Source: Ramicandelaber brevisporus (lineage: Eukaryota > Kickxellomycota > Ramicandelaberales > Ramicandelaberaceae). Taken from it: a DNA stretch of 27,497 nucleotides. The notes beneath the pieces were generated by a model. The model saw only the letters and a program-made list of their open reading frames with translations. It ran no database searches and was not told where the DNA came from. Where the stretch lies: contig MU602777.1 in NCBI GenBank assembly GCA_025201865.1, positions 1-27,497 of the forward strand, given 5' to 3'. Each line of letters opens with the position of its first letter. Within the stretch, counting starts at the first letter, position 1. The position numbers and the translations under genes were made by a program. Positions 8,559 through 16,569 of the stretch are shown here, piece after piece.

Positions 8559-9773
8559 ATGGGCGCTACGCAGTCGAAGATCGCCGTGTCAGGGTTGTAC
8601 ATCTACCCCATTAAAAGCTGTGCCGGCATCTCGCTCGAGCGCGGTCTTGTCGAGAAGACTGGGTTCCAATTTGACCGCAACTGGATTATTGTGCGCGGAC
8701 GCGACAACAAGTTCGTTACTCAGCGCTCCCACCCCGTCCTTGCATTGATAAAGCCTGAGATTGTATTCCCTCCATCTGCCGCAGCGAGCGAGATTACGGT
8801 TGTCAAGGGCGGTAATGTTGTTGCAGATGATGGAAGCGCGTTTGTTGGTGTGTTTGAACGCGGATATCTGCGACTAACGGTTGATCATGAGCAGCTGGGC
8901 TCGACGGCAGAGGAGATTCCCGAGCTGAGAGTGCCATTGTTTCATGATTTCAATGGCTTGACTGAGGAGGATCCGCGCGTTGAGAAGTTCAAGGTGTGGA
9001 AGAGCACGGTTACTGGAGTGGAAGTCAGCACGGATGCAACCGAGTGGGTCACCAAAGTCATCAACCATCCGGGTGCATTCAATACGTCGAGTGCACCAGC
9101 CAAATTTGAAGAGTACAAGCTGTTTGTCAAGTACCCGGATGTTGTGCGACCATTGATCAAGAACAAGCCACCGGCTGATCTGGTTGACTACGAGTCACAG
9201 ACTGCATATGCCGATGGATTCCCGTTCCTGATCATTTCTCAGGCCTCGATTGATGATCTTAATGCCAAGCTCACTGAGAAGCAGGCGCTTGCTGCCTCTC
9301 AGAAGGCTGCGCTGGACACTGAGACCAGCGCTGCCATTGATGCTGTTGCCGCTGATGACGATGACGAATCGCCACCAGCTCCCGACAAGCAGTTCTATTC
9401 CGACAAGGACTTGCGCCAGGTCAGCCATCGCAACTTCCGCACCAACATCTTGGTTGATGGCGGCAGTGCGTTCCAAGAGGATGACTGGCGCCTGATTACG
9501 TTTGGATTGGGTTCTCAAAAGTTCTTTGTCAACTGTCGCTGCAGCCGCTGCGAGCTGCCCAACACTGACCCGGATACTGGCAAGCGCGAGGGTCACGAAC
9601 CACAGAGAACATTGATTGGGTACCGACGTGTTGATTCAGGCGCCAAGTTTAGTGCATGCTTTGGCGTCAATGCAATGTCGTTGGATGTTGGTGGTAGCAT
9701 CTCGCTGGAGGATGAGGTGCAAGTTATTGAGACTGGATTGCCTCCAATCGAAAAGGCGCAGCTTGTTGATTGA
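8559..9773 (+). CDS. MOSC-domain (mARC-type) molybdenum cofactor protein, putatively N-myristoylated
   Basis: This 404-residue protein has an N-terminal MOSC beta-barrel (Y-I-Y-P-I-K-S-C, about 10-90) and a C-terminal MOSC domain. The C-terminal domain contains C326-x-C328-x2-C331 followed five residues later by D-P-D-T-G, the layout around the Mo-ligating Cys of human mARC1; C331 is the expected ligand. mARC proteins reduce N-hydroxylated substrates using electrons from cytochrome b5 and its reductase. The start at 8559 gives M-G-A-T-Q-S-K, a good N-myristoylation signal (G2, S6, K7). Vertebrate mARC instead has a mitochondrial leader and membrane anchor, so location may differ. An acidic, Ala-rich insert (roughly 230-280) interrupts the domain before the A-S-I-D-D to F-R-T-N-I region resumes. 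An upstream in-frame ATG at 8277 would add 94 residues with one hydrophobic segment. Nitrate-reductase-like partners are not in the window. Confidence 0.9.
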   Translation: MGATQSKIAVSGLYIYPIKSCAGISLERGLVEKTGFQFDRNWIIVRGRDNKFVTQRSHPVLALIKPEIVFPPSAAASEITVVKGGNVVADDGSAFVGVFERGYLRLTVDHEQLGSTAEEIPELRVPLFHDFNGLTEEDPRVEKFKVWKSTVTGVEVSTDATEWVTKVINHPGAFNTSSAPAKFEEYKLFVKYPDVVRPLIKNKPPADLVDYESQTAYADGFPFLIISQASIDDLNAKLTEKQALAASQKAALDTETSAAIDAVAADDDDESPPAPDKQFYSDKDLRQVSHRNFRTNILVDGGSAFQEDDWRLITFGLGSQKFFVNCRCSRCELPNTDPDTGKREGHEPQRTLIGYRRVDSGAKFSACFGVNAMSLDVGGSISLEDEVQVIETGLPPIEKAQLVD

Positions 9774-9864
9774 AGCACATTTTTTGGTTGCACTTATTAG
9801 TACTTCTGTTTTAAAGTTGTTTCTATTTTTTATTTTTTATTCTTATTCTTATTTTTTACTTTTA

Positions 9865-10329
9865 CTAAAGTTTGCATTTATAGAATCCTAACTGAACCTT
9901 AACTCGCTTTGCTTCAGTGATTGCATATTGCATTGCAGATGTACCGTGCTCCTCCAACTCGATTAATATGCTGCGAACAGATGTGCCGGTTCCTTTTATA
10001 AGAACTCGGAGTCCATACCATGCGTGAAGGAACACATCCTTCAGTGTCTCATGATGACAGGTGAGTATGATCAAGAACAGCGCTTCGCTCGCACCCCATT
10101 TCAGTGCATTGTCGAAGCGATTCGGACAATCTTTGCGATTCAAGTATGATGAAATGACTTTGACAGATGAATCAAGTTGAACCATATCTGAGTATTGACG
10201 GTCTTGCTTGTAACTATGAGCAAGAATGGCATCGATGGATGTCTGGACACCCATTTCAATCTCCACCAAGGGCTGGACTGGACTTGGATCTTGTTGTTTA
10301 GCACTGCGAGTCTTTGCTTTCATAGGCAT
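9865..10329 (-). CDS. Hypothetical 154-aa helical protein
   Basis: I do not recognise it. The first in-frame ATG is at 10327-10329 (M-P-M-K-A-K); the frame upstream of it is open but has only a TTG. The N-terminus is basic and polar (K-A-K-T-R-S-A-K), the rest looks alpha-helical, and one hydrophobic stretch (A-L-F-L-I-I-L-T) at about residues 83-90 is too short for a confident membrane span. The C-terminus ends in K-C-K-L. It converges on the MOSC gene with only 91 bp between stops, and diverges from ATP11 across a 538-bp gap that contains 25-bp tandem repeats just upstream of this start. It could be a lineage-specific protein. Moderately confident that it is coding. Confidence 0.55.
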   Translation of the reverse strand: MPMKAKTRSAKQQDPSPVQPLVEIEMGVQTSIDAILAHSYKQDRQYSDMVQLDSSVKVISSYLNRKDCPNRFDNALKWGASEALFLIILTCHHETLKDVFLHAWYGLRVLIKGTGTSVRSILIELEEHGTSAMQYAITEAKRVKVQLGFYKCKL

Positions 10330-10867
10330 TATTGAAACACTGTGTAAACTTTGAAAAGTGACAAAGGTTGAAGGTATGAAATGTGACAAAGGTTGAGGGT
10401 ATGAAATGTGACAAAGGTTGAAGGTTGGAAATGTGGTAAAGGTTGAAGGTTGAAGGCGAATGCTAAGTAAGGGAGCTTTATAGTTTCCATAAGTTAGTTG
10501 CTGCTCATATGAGCACCATGTGGAGGAGGATGTGCACTACTAGATCGAGAGGCAATTGCGATAGTCAGCTGGAGTCAAATATTTAGGTGAAGTTCAAAGT
10601 ACGCACGCGAGGACATCTGCAAATTGCATACGAACACTAACCTCCGGATATAGGTTATAAATAGTCTGGCTCTGGACACAATGCACAGTGTTAGTGCGAA
10701 TATGCACAGACATGAATGCGGTTCCTGAATCCAATTCACTCCCAAATGTTCCTTCCAATTTTGGCTGAAAAAAAATTATACAAAAACAAAAAAAAGTTAC
10801 AAAAAAAGTTACAAAAAAGCAAGATTGAGTGTTTTTTTTTCCTTCCTCCCGACGACGACTAGAGATC
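10330..10867. promoter_or_regulatory. Divergent intergenic region with tandem repeats
   Basis: This region separates the small leftward gene from the rightward ATP11 gene and must hold both promoters. It contains a four-copy 25-bp tandem repeat (10358-10457) and an A-rich stretch (about 10766-10820) in which an A-run followed by GTTAC recurs. A short T-run and CT tract precede the ATP11 ATG at 10868. No gene is supported inside it. Confidence 0.5.
10358..10457. repeat. 25-bp tandem repeat, about 4 copies
   Basis: Units begin at 10358, 10383, 10408 and 10433. The first three differ by only a few substitutions, and the fourth is degenerate and merges into a GGTTGAAGG duplication. The 25-bp period is not a multiple of three, so it argues against coding. 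The array lies 28 bp upstream of the ATG of the leftward gene. Confidence 0.9.
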
Positions 10868-12058
10868 ATGCTTGCGATTGCCAGGATGTCCACTTCGAAA
10901 CAAACGTCAGCAACGCTCCAGAAGGCTGCGAGTCTGAGCACCACCTCGGTTGCTGCCACTTCTGCCTCCACCCCTGCTTCCGCCGCAGTTTCTTCCTCCT
11001 CTTCTTCCTCCTCTTCAGCGACTGGCAATGGTATCCGCGGTTCTGCAGGTCGCCCAAATATCTACACTTCCGGCCGAGTGTTTGGTCACCGTATGGCATC
11101 ACATGCCTTTCCAACCAATGTCACTCCACTGGCATTCACATCGTCAGTTTGGGCGAATGCATTCTGGCGGAGATCAGCTGCATTTGTTCAGGCGCACGGC
11201 CATGCCAATTTGGCGACTGATTACGAAGCCAAGTATGCTGATAAGCTGAAGGAGATTGCAGAGCGCGAGGGTATCACAGTAGACGAGCTGAAAAGACGGG
11301 CACTGGAAAAGAAGAGAGAGCAGGAGAACATGAAGGTTCCAATCCAGAAACCAACGTCCGAGGCAGCTGCGAGTGCCAACAAGGGTACCATTAAAGTTGC
11401 GGGAACAAAGAGTGAAAAGGATGAGGGCGAACAGTCTTTGAGTTCAATTGTGCATTTGGATAAGCTGCGCAATGAGACTCCGGAGGCGATTGCTCACATT
11501 TGGAACGAGTTCCATGCATCTAATCCTGTGGCATTGACGGCGGTTATCCCGGCCGATGTGTATGCTCGCCAGTCGAAGCGCTCTACCAAACACCCATTGT
11601 TTGTACTGCCCCTCCCACGCTCTGTCAACCAGCCTGAAGGTCTCTCGTTTGAGTCTAGCAGCAACAATCAAGACGCTGCATCCAGCTCTGAAGGCATGGA
11701 CGTCTACTATCTGCAGTTCCAGTTCAACCAGTGCTTTATTACATCTCTTGCAGAGTACAAGGCTAAGGGAGCCAGTGCACGCCCGCATTTGACTCTGACA
11801 TTCTACACTGAGCTCGCCAAAGACAAGGACATTGTATTAATGCGCGGTGAGAGAACAGTGGTGGCTGAGACTGCAGATGCCAATACCGGCGCCGCATTGC
11901 TGACAGTTGACGCAGCGCGTTTCCTGGTTAGCATGATGCAGCGTTTCTATGTGATCAGTGCTGAGGGTAGCGATCAAGCCAGACTGGTTGAACAGTTTAA
12001 CACCAACTCGCCCGACTTTAGCTTTGAACGCCTGGTTGCAGAATGTGAAAAGCTGTAA
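10868..12058 (+). CDS. ATP11: ATP11-family F1-ATP synthase assembly chaperone
   Basis: The product is 396 residues. ATP11 binds the free F1 beta subunit in the mitochondrial matrix and holds it until alpha subunits join the hexamer. The first ~65 residues have no acidic residues and are rich in Ser, Thr, Ala and Arg/Lys, as expected of a mitochondrial presequence, with a Ser run near residue 50. The ATP11 domain covers roughly residue 115 to the end. It starts with a charged helix (Y-A-D-K-L-K-E-I-A), then has the I-W-N-E-F-H and H-P-L-F-V-L-P-L-P-R segments, followed by the F-I-T-S-L-A-E-Y-K segment and H-L-T-L-T-F-Y-T-E-L. A second linker (about 265-285) is polar. The first ATG is at 10868; another in frame at 10886 is possible. 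An AATAAA lies at 12062-12067, immediately after the stop. The gene diverges from the small unknown gene. Confidence 0.93.
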   Translation: MLAIARMSTSKQTSATLQKAASLSTTSVAATSASTPASAAVSSSSSSSSSATGNGIRGSAGRPNIYTSGRVFGHRMASHAFPTNVTPLAFTSSVWANAFWRRSAAFVQAHGHANLATDYEAKYADKLKEIAEREGITVDELKRRALEKKREQENMKVPIQKPTSEAAASANKGTIKVAGTKSEKDEGEQSLSSIVHLDKLRNETPEAIAHIWNEFHASNPVALTAVIPADVYARQSKRSTKHPLFVLPLPRSVNQPEGLSFESSSNNQDAASSSEGMDVYYLQFQFNQCFITSLAEYKAKGASARPHLTLTFYTELAKDKDIVLMRGERTVVAETADANTGAALLTVDAARFLVSMMQRFYVISAEGSDQARLVEQFNTNSPDFSFERLVAECEKL

Positions 12059-12531
12059 AACAATAAAAATATAAAAAGCATATATAAGCATATATATATA
12101 TATAAGAGCTAAAACCATAGTAGAAGAGAATGAATTATACTCTACTCGTTTGTGTTCTGTGGTTTAGCTTTGGCTTGTTTCTTTGCTAAGAAAGTAAATT
12201 AAGCAAGAATTGACCAATCAGGACAATGCACGTAGAAATTGACTCGAGTCAGTGTCACAATTCTGTTGGCTTTGTCTGCCACTCTTTTGCCGCAAACAGC
12301 CCGCACTTTTATTATATTGCCTCTTTTTTGTTGTTGTTGCAGTTGCTGTTACTGCTGCCGCTGCTGCTGTTATTGGTATTGAATCGAGTAGCTCTCGTGT
12401 TTCTGAGCTTTCGTGTTGGTTTCTGTTGCGACGCGTAGTTATTGTTGTTCTTCATTCTCTATTCATTCTTTTGTTCTCTATTCTTCCCTCGAGTCGAGTC
12501 GATCGTCTAGTTGATAGCGTGTCACAGCAAG
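12059..12531 (+). other. ATP11-HRD1 intergenic region
   Basis: It holds an AATAAA at 12062-12067 (likely the ATP11 polyadenylation signal), a (TA)n tract at about 12089-12104, then T-rich and CTG/TTG-rich sequence (12330-12380) and GAGTC repeats (about 12490-12502) leading to the next start codon. Open frames here come from these repeats and show no protein-like character. It presumably contains the promoter of the RING ligase gene. Confidence 0.5.
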
Positions 12532-14637
12532 ATGCTTCGATCCCTATTGTACTGCGCTGCATCTACAGCAGTAGCAGCCGCGGTTACACTTCTCGCATAT
12601 CGTGAGCGACACGGTCAGTTTTACCAGGCGTCAATTGTACTTTCAAACTCTGCAGCGGCGTGGCTGATTCTCCTCAACTTTGCACTTTCGGTAACCTATC
12701 TGGCATATGATGCATGGCGCTGGATATTCTTTGGACAGCTGCGTGCACTGGAGGTTGAGAGATTGAATGAACGAATCTGGTTTGCAATCACAGAGAGTAT
12801 ATTGGCAATGGCAATGTTTAGAGACTCATTTGATGGAGTCTTCATGGCAATGTTTGTTGTATTAATTATTGGCAAAATATTCCACTGGTTGGCTGAGGAT
12901 AGAGTTGAGTTTATTGGACTCGGCCTCGATTTGGACGCTGTAGCTGTCGGTGGTGGTGCAAGAGATGGAGTGAATGTGCAAGATGCGGATGCCATTGCAG
13001 ATGCCATTGCTCGTGCTGAGCACTTGGCTGTAGGTGGCGGTGGCATTGGCGTTGGAGGAGGAGGAGCAAATCAAGTTGATCAGCTGAATAATGGCGGTGG
13101 AATTGGGCAGATATTCATTGTTAGATGGATAAAGAGTCTGATTGACTTGTGGATTCAGTGCAGATTGTATGTTGTTCTTCCAGTGCTGGCATTCCATGAT
13201 TTCATTGAGTTAATGTATGCAGCGACTTCGGTTAGCGTGAGTGGATCTGGAATTATGATTGTATTCGCATTTGAGTATGGAATATTACTGGTGACAATGT
13301 GTGCAACTATTTGCAAAGCAGCAGTGATGGTTTATGCAGCGCGAGTTGAATCAAAGCGAGTCCAGCAATCTCTCGAAAACTTCAATCGAGACATGGCTGA
13401 GGCATTGAATGATCCCGATGGCAATCCTGGAGATGTTCAGATGGAAGATGCAGATCCATGGGAACACAAGACTATCTCACTAGCCATCATTGATATCATT
13501 GCAGAGTTTTTCAAGGCTGCTGCATACATTGTGTTCTTTGCCGTTATAGTTAGTAACTATGGATTACCCATTCATATCATACGTGATTTGTATGTGAGTC
13601 TGAAGTCATTTGTTACAAAGATATTGGATGTGATTAGATTTAGACAGGCTGAAAAGGCAATGAAAGAACGTTACACAGATGTACTCGCAGATGAAATGAA
13701 TCAGTTAAGAGACAGAACCTGCATCATTTGTAGAGAAGAAATGCAGCCTGCTGTTAACATTGAAGATGGAGATGGAGATGGAGATCAAGGGCGTAATGGA
13801 GCTGAACACAACGCAAACGAGAAGAAAAAGAAGAAGAATGCATCCCGCGTTCCAAAGAGACTTCCCTGCGGTCACATTTTCCATTATAGATGCTTACATG
13901 GCTGGTTGGAACGTCAACAATCCTGCCCAACTTGTAGAAGATCTGTATTTGAGCCAACCCCTACACAGCCACAGACTACCACTCCACCTCCACAACAACA
14001 GCCTCCACAACATCAACAGCAACAGCATGCTCAGCCTGCCGTCGATCAACCTCTGCCCGCAGCTGTTGATGCCGCTGATGCCAATGAACTACAACCACTT
14101 TTGCATCCATTGCCTCGCATGATACCGCGCGATGCTCCACATGCTGCAGTTGATGACCAAACTGAGGAGGATGACATTCAGACCGCAACCAATATTGCTA
14201 GCGCAACAGCTGGTGACCACCAGGATGGTGTGCATGATACACTGGCCGATGTGCTTGCCAATCACTATCGCATGCACCTTCCACATCGACAATGTGTGAG
14301 TGCAACTCACGGAGCTAATGCCAGCCAATTTGGTCATTCTCACAGTGGCATCCGACTGATTCCAGTTGCAGATATCACAAATGGAATGCAAATTGCCGAT
14401 AATGATCCAATGAAACCGTTCTTACAATTCTTGCAGGAACAACATCGATCTCAGCAGCCTCAGCAACTTCAACAGTCTCAACAGCAATCGCAGCAATCGC
14501 AGCAATCGCAGCAAGGTCCAAGCAATCAGGAATTGTATGAAGAGCTTCGAGAACTTAGAATCAGACTTGATGCGATGCAGCAAACAATCAATGAAAATCA
14601 TCAACAACAACAGCAACAGCAACAACAGCAACAATAA
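12532..14637 (+). CDS. HRD1: Hrd1-like ER membrane RING-H2 ubiquitin ligase (ERAD)
   Basis: The product is 701 residues. Hrd1 forms the retrotranslocation channel and ubiquitin ligase for misfolded ER proteins. Hydrophobic segments lie near 3-22, 40-60, 78-96, 100-117, 205-225, 230-268 and 315-345, matching a polytopic membrane region. The RING-H2 finger is C397-x2-C400, a long loop, then C446-G-H448-x2-H451-x2-C454 and C465-x2-C468. The K-R-L-P-C-G-H-I-F-H and C-L-x-x-W-L-E-R segments are characteristic of Hrd1/synoviolin. The loop between the second and third ligands (45 residues) is acidic then lysine-rich; yeast Hrd1 also has an expanded loop here. A Gly-rich insert (about 135-195) separates membrane segments. 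The C-terminal third is disordered, with Pro/Gln/Ala tracts, a short predicted coiled coil and a Gln run that reaches the stop codon. The start is the first ATG; the upstream TTG is not used. Confidence 0.93.
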   Translation: MLRSLLYCAASTAVAAAVTLLAYRERHGQFYQASIVLSNSAAAWLILLNFALSVTYLAYDAWRWIFFGQLRALEVERLNERIWFAITESILAMAMFRDSFDGVFMAMFVVLIIGKIFHWLAEDRVEFIGLGLDLDAVAVGGGARDGVNVQDADAIADAIARAEHLAVGGGGIGVGGGGANQVDQLNNGGGIGQIFIVRWIKSLIDLWIQCRLYVVLPVLAFHDFIELMYAATSVSVSGSGIMIVFAFEYGILLVTMCATICKAAVMVYAARVESKRVQQSLENFNRDMAEALNDPDGNPGDVQMEDADPWEHKTISLAIIDIIAEFFKAAAYIVFFAVIVSNYGLPIHIIRDLYVSLKSFVTKILDVIRFRQAEKAMKERYTDVLADEMNQLRDRTCIICREEMQPAVNIEDGDGDGDQGRNGAEHNANEKKKKKNASRVPKRLPCGHIFHYRCLHGWLERQQSCPTCRRSVFEPTPTQPQTTTPPPQQQPPQHQQQQHAQPAVDQPLPAAVDAADANELQPLLHPLPRMIPRDAPHAAVDDQTEEDDIQTATNIASATAGDHQDGVHDTLADVLANHYRMHLPHRQCVSATHGANASQFGHSHSGIRLIPVADITNGMQIADNDPMKPFLQFLQEQHRSQQPQQLQQSQQQSQQSQQSQQGPSNQELYEELRELRIRLDAMQQTINENHQQQQQQQQQQQ
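14600..14634 (+). repeat. CAA/CAG tract (poly-Gln) running to the HRD1 stop codon
   Basis: About eleven Gln codons end the HRD1 reading frame directly before TAA. A second Gln-rich stretch (CAGCAATCG units) precedes it at about 14450-14515. Confidence 0.92.
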
Positions 14638-15093
14638 GTAAGCATCACTCTAAGTATTAGTTCGCTTTTGTTTTTGTTTAAAAAATACCTTCTTTCGTTT
14701 ATCATATGAACTCGTCAGAATGCATCAATAGTATGCGAGAAGCGATACCAGGGTGACTTGTGTCTCTTCAGCTTTCTGCACATTTGTTCATTGATTGTAG
14801 AAATTCAATGTGGCACTGACAGAAATTGTCAAGGAGGCGATGTGAACAAAGAACCGGCGTGTGCAAAAATACTTCTCCAGGAGACCAACTCCCGTGTGTC
14901 AAGCTTCAAACATTTGTGCAGTAACCGAACGTATAACAGATGGCGAGTGCCATCCTCGTCCCCTCCAAGGTCGCGTCTATTCTTCACTTCATATCGCATC
15001 ACCTCACTTCACTTCTCTCATTTCCATCGATCCAACAACTCAACAACAAACACAAAGAAACAGAGTTAGATAAACTCATTCAACTTGACCACA
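14638..15093 (+). other. HRD1-HSF intergenic region
   Basis: The gap holds no supported gene. It has a T-rich stretch after the HRD1 stop and a CA-rich leader (about 15025-15093) before the HSF start. I looked for inverted GAA/TTC heat-shock elements that might indicate autoregulation and found no convincing three-unit array. Confidence 0.45.
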
Positions 15094-15886
15094 ATGGCAC
15101 GCTCCAAAGCCGCTACTGTTCTCCCAACTGTTGATGTCCACACTCGCACAAATACCGCCACTGCAGTCACTGCATCCAATAAATCCAGCGCGTCATCACT
15201 TCCACTGTCGCCACTTTCACCACCACTTCTACCTTTACTGCCACTTCCAGTTCCACTCCCAGCACAACCTGATGCCACACCATCTCCAACTCTCGACAGG
15301 GTTGAATATCAGGCTACTGGCTTTATACGCAAGTTATATGCCATTCTAACTGATGTAAACAACACTGAGGTAATCGAGTGGAGTAACAGTGGATTGAGCA
15401 TCGTTGTCGTGGACTCCATCAAGTTGAGCAAGACAATTCTGCCACAATACTTCAAACACAACAGATATAACTCGTTTATTCGCCAACTCAATTCACATGG
15501 CTTCCGTAAAGTTACTTTGCTGAGCAATAAGACTCTCGATACGTATCAGCATCCACACTTTCAGCGCAGCAACCCACATTTGATGAGACAAATTAAGCGT
15601 GGAAAACAGCAATCACAACAGCCACAACAGCCACAGCAGAATCAGCAGGATCAGCAGTCTGTAAATACGGATTCAACTAGCACAGCGACGACACACCAAT
15701 TGACACCATCCACTCTTTCAACCATCGCCATCGATAATGTAACTAATAACAGCAATGGCTCAAGCCTTCTACACTCCATTTATAATAAGCTGAATCAAGT
15801 GGTTGCAGATTTGGCTAGTATTAAGGCTGAAGTGCAATCGGCTCATCAACAGCACAATGAATTAGCCAGCGCTTTTACTAAAATGA

Positions 15887-15926
<40 letters not shown>

Positions 15927-16455
15927 CCACCACCACCGCCAGTCTTTGTTGGGATCCAGAATCAACAGCGGAATCTTCACAAGCAGCTCAGATGCATCTC
16001 GAACTGCCAGTGACAACTCCAGTATCTTCAGGGACTTGTATAATCTCACTTTTGGCACAACTCCAGCAAGCAACTCATTGAAACGCGGTCGTGACAGTAG
16101 TGAGTTTGGCAGCCAGCAATCGTATGCGGATATGACTTCGTACAGTGTCAAGCGTGCCAGAGTTGCTTCCACTGATTCAGTTCTAGTCACCGGCTCTCCA
16201 ATATCAATTCTGGATAACATGCTACCTATTGCAACAATGAGCACTAGTCAACCTACAGCAGCTCTTCAACAACAGCAACAACAGCAACAGCAACAACAAC
16301 AGCAACAACAACAACTTAAATTGTTTGATGATATCCTCTTTCACAGCCTTGGACTACCAGTTGCGTCGACAAGCTCACAGAATATTATCCAACCGGTAGA
16401 CAGTATCAGCTTCAGCCATACCCTCAAGGACATGCCTGATTTTCTGACACTTTAA
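15094..16455 (+). CDS. HSF-type transcription factor, Gln-rich
   Basis: The product is 453 residues. The HSF-type winged-helix DNA-binding domain spans about 75-169. Visible hallmarks are F-I-R-K-L-Y, the W-S-x-x-G strand, I-L-P-Q-Y-F-K-H-N, and the recognition helix S-F-I-R-Q-L-N-S-H-G-F-R-K-V, followed by H-P-H-F-Q-R. A Gln-rich linker follows, then a Leu/Ile/Val heptad region (about 225-260) likely to trimerise. Next come twelve Gln and four His (266-281), a polar region with basic patches (K-R-G-R, K-R-A-R), sixteen Gln (392-407) and a hydrophobic-acidic C-terminus that could activate transcription. The N-terminal 70 residues are Pro/Leu/Ser-rich. It could be a true heat-shock factor, or a divergent relative such as the Skn7/Sfl1 type; no response-regulator domain is present, which excludes Skn7. 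It lies 114 bp before HemW on the same strand. Confidence 0.9.
15889..15936 (+). repeat. In-frame CAG/CAA plus CAC tract (Q12H4) in the HSF gene
   Basis: Twelve mixed CAG/CAA codons are followed directly by four CAC codons. A second tract of sixteen CAA/CAG codons lies at 16267-16314. Mixed codons suggest older, partly stabilised repeats. Confidence 0.95.
16267..16314 (+). repeat. In-frame CAA/CAG tract (Q16) in the HSF gene
   Basis: Sixteen consecutive Gln codons, mainly CAA interrupted by CAG, encode Gln 392-407 of the HSF-type factor, 48 residues before its C-terminus. Confidence 0.95.
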
Positions 16456-16569
16456 AGAGCATTGGCCATTCAAGCTCCAATTCAAAGCCCTCCCCATGTA
16501 AACTCAAACAAACACCTGCTTATTATTGTTTCTTTTTTCCTATTACTTTTTATTGATTACCTTATTTGA

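Noticed and set aside
10330-10389. Coding extension of the 154-aa gene upstream of its ATG
   Set aside because: Begins with TTG, contains no earlier ATG, and runs into a 25-bp repeat whose period is not a multiple of three.
10358-10457. Tandem repeat as a CRISPR-like array
   Set aside because: Units are contiguous with no unique spacers and the genome is eukaryotic.
12252-12605. Plus-strand frame overlapping the start of HRD1
   Set aside because: It is made largely of CTG/TTG repeats giving Val/Ala/Leu runs and runs out of frame into HRD1.
14638-15093. Heat-shock element autoregulating the HSF gene
   Set aside because: Isolated GAA and TTC triplets occur, but no properly spaced inverted array of three.
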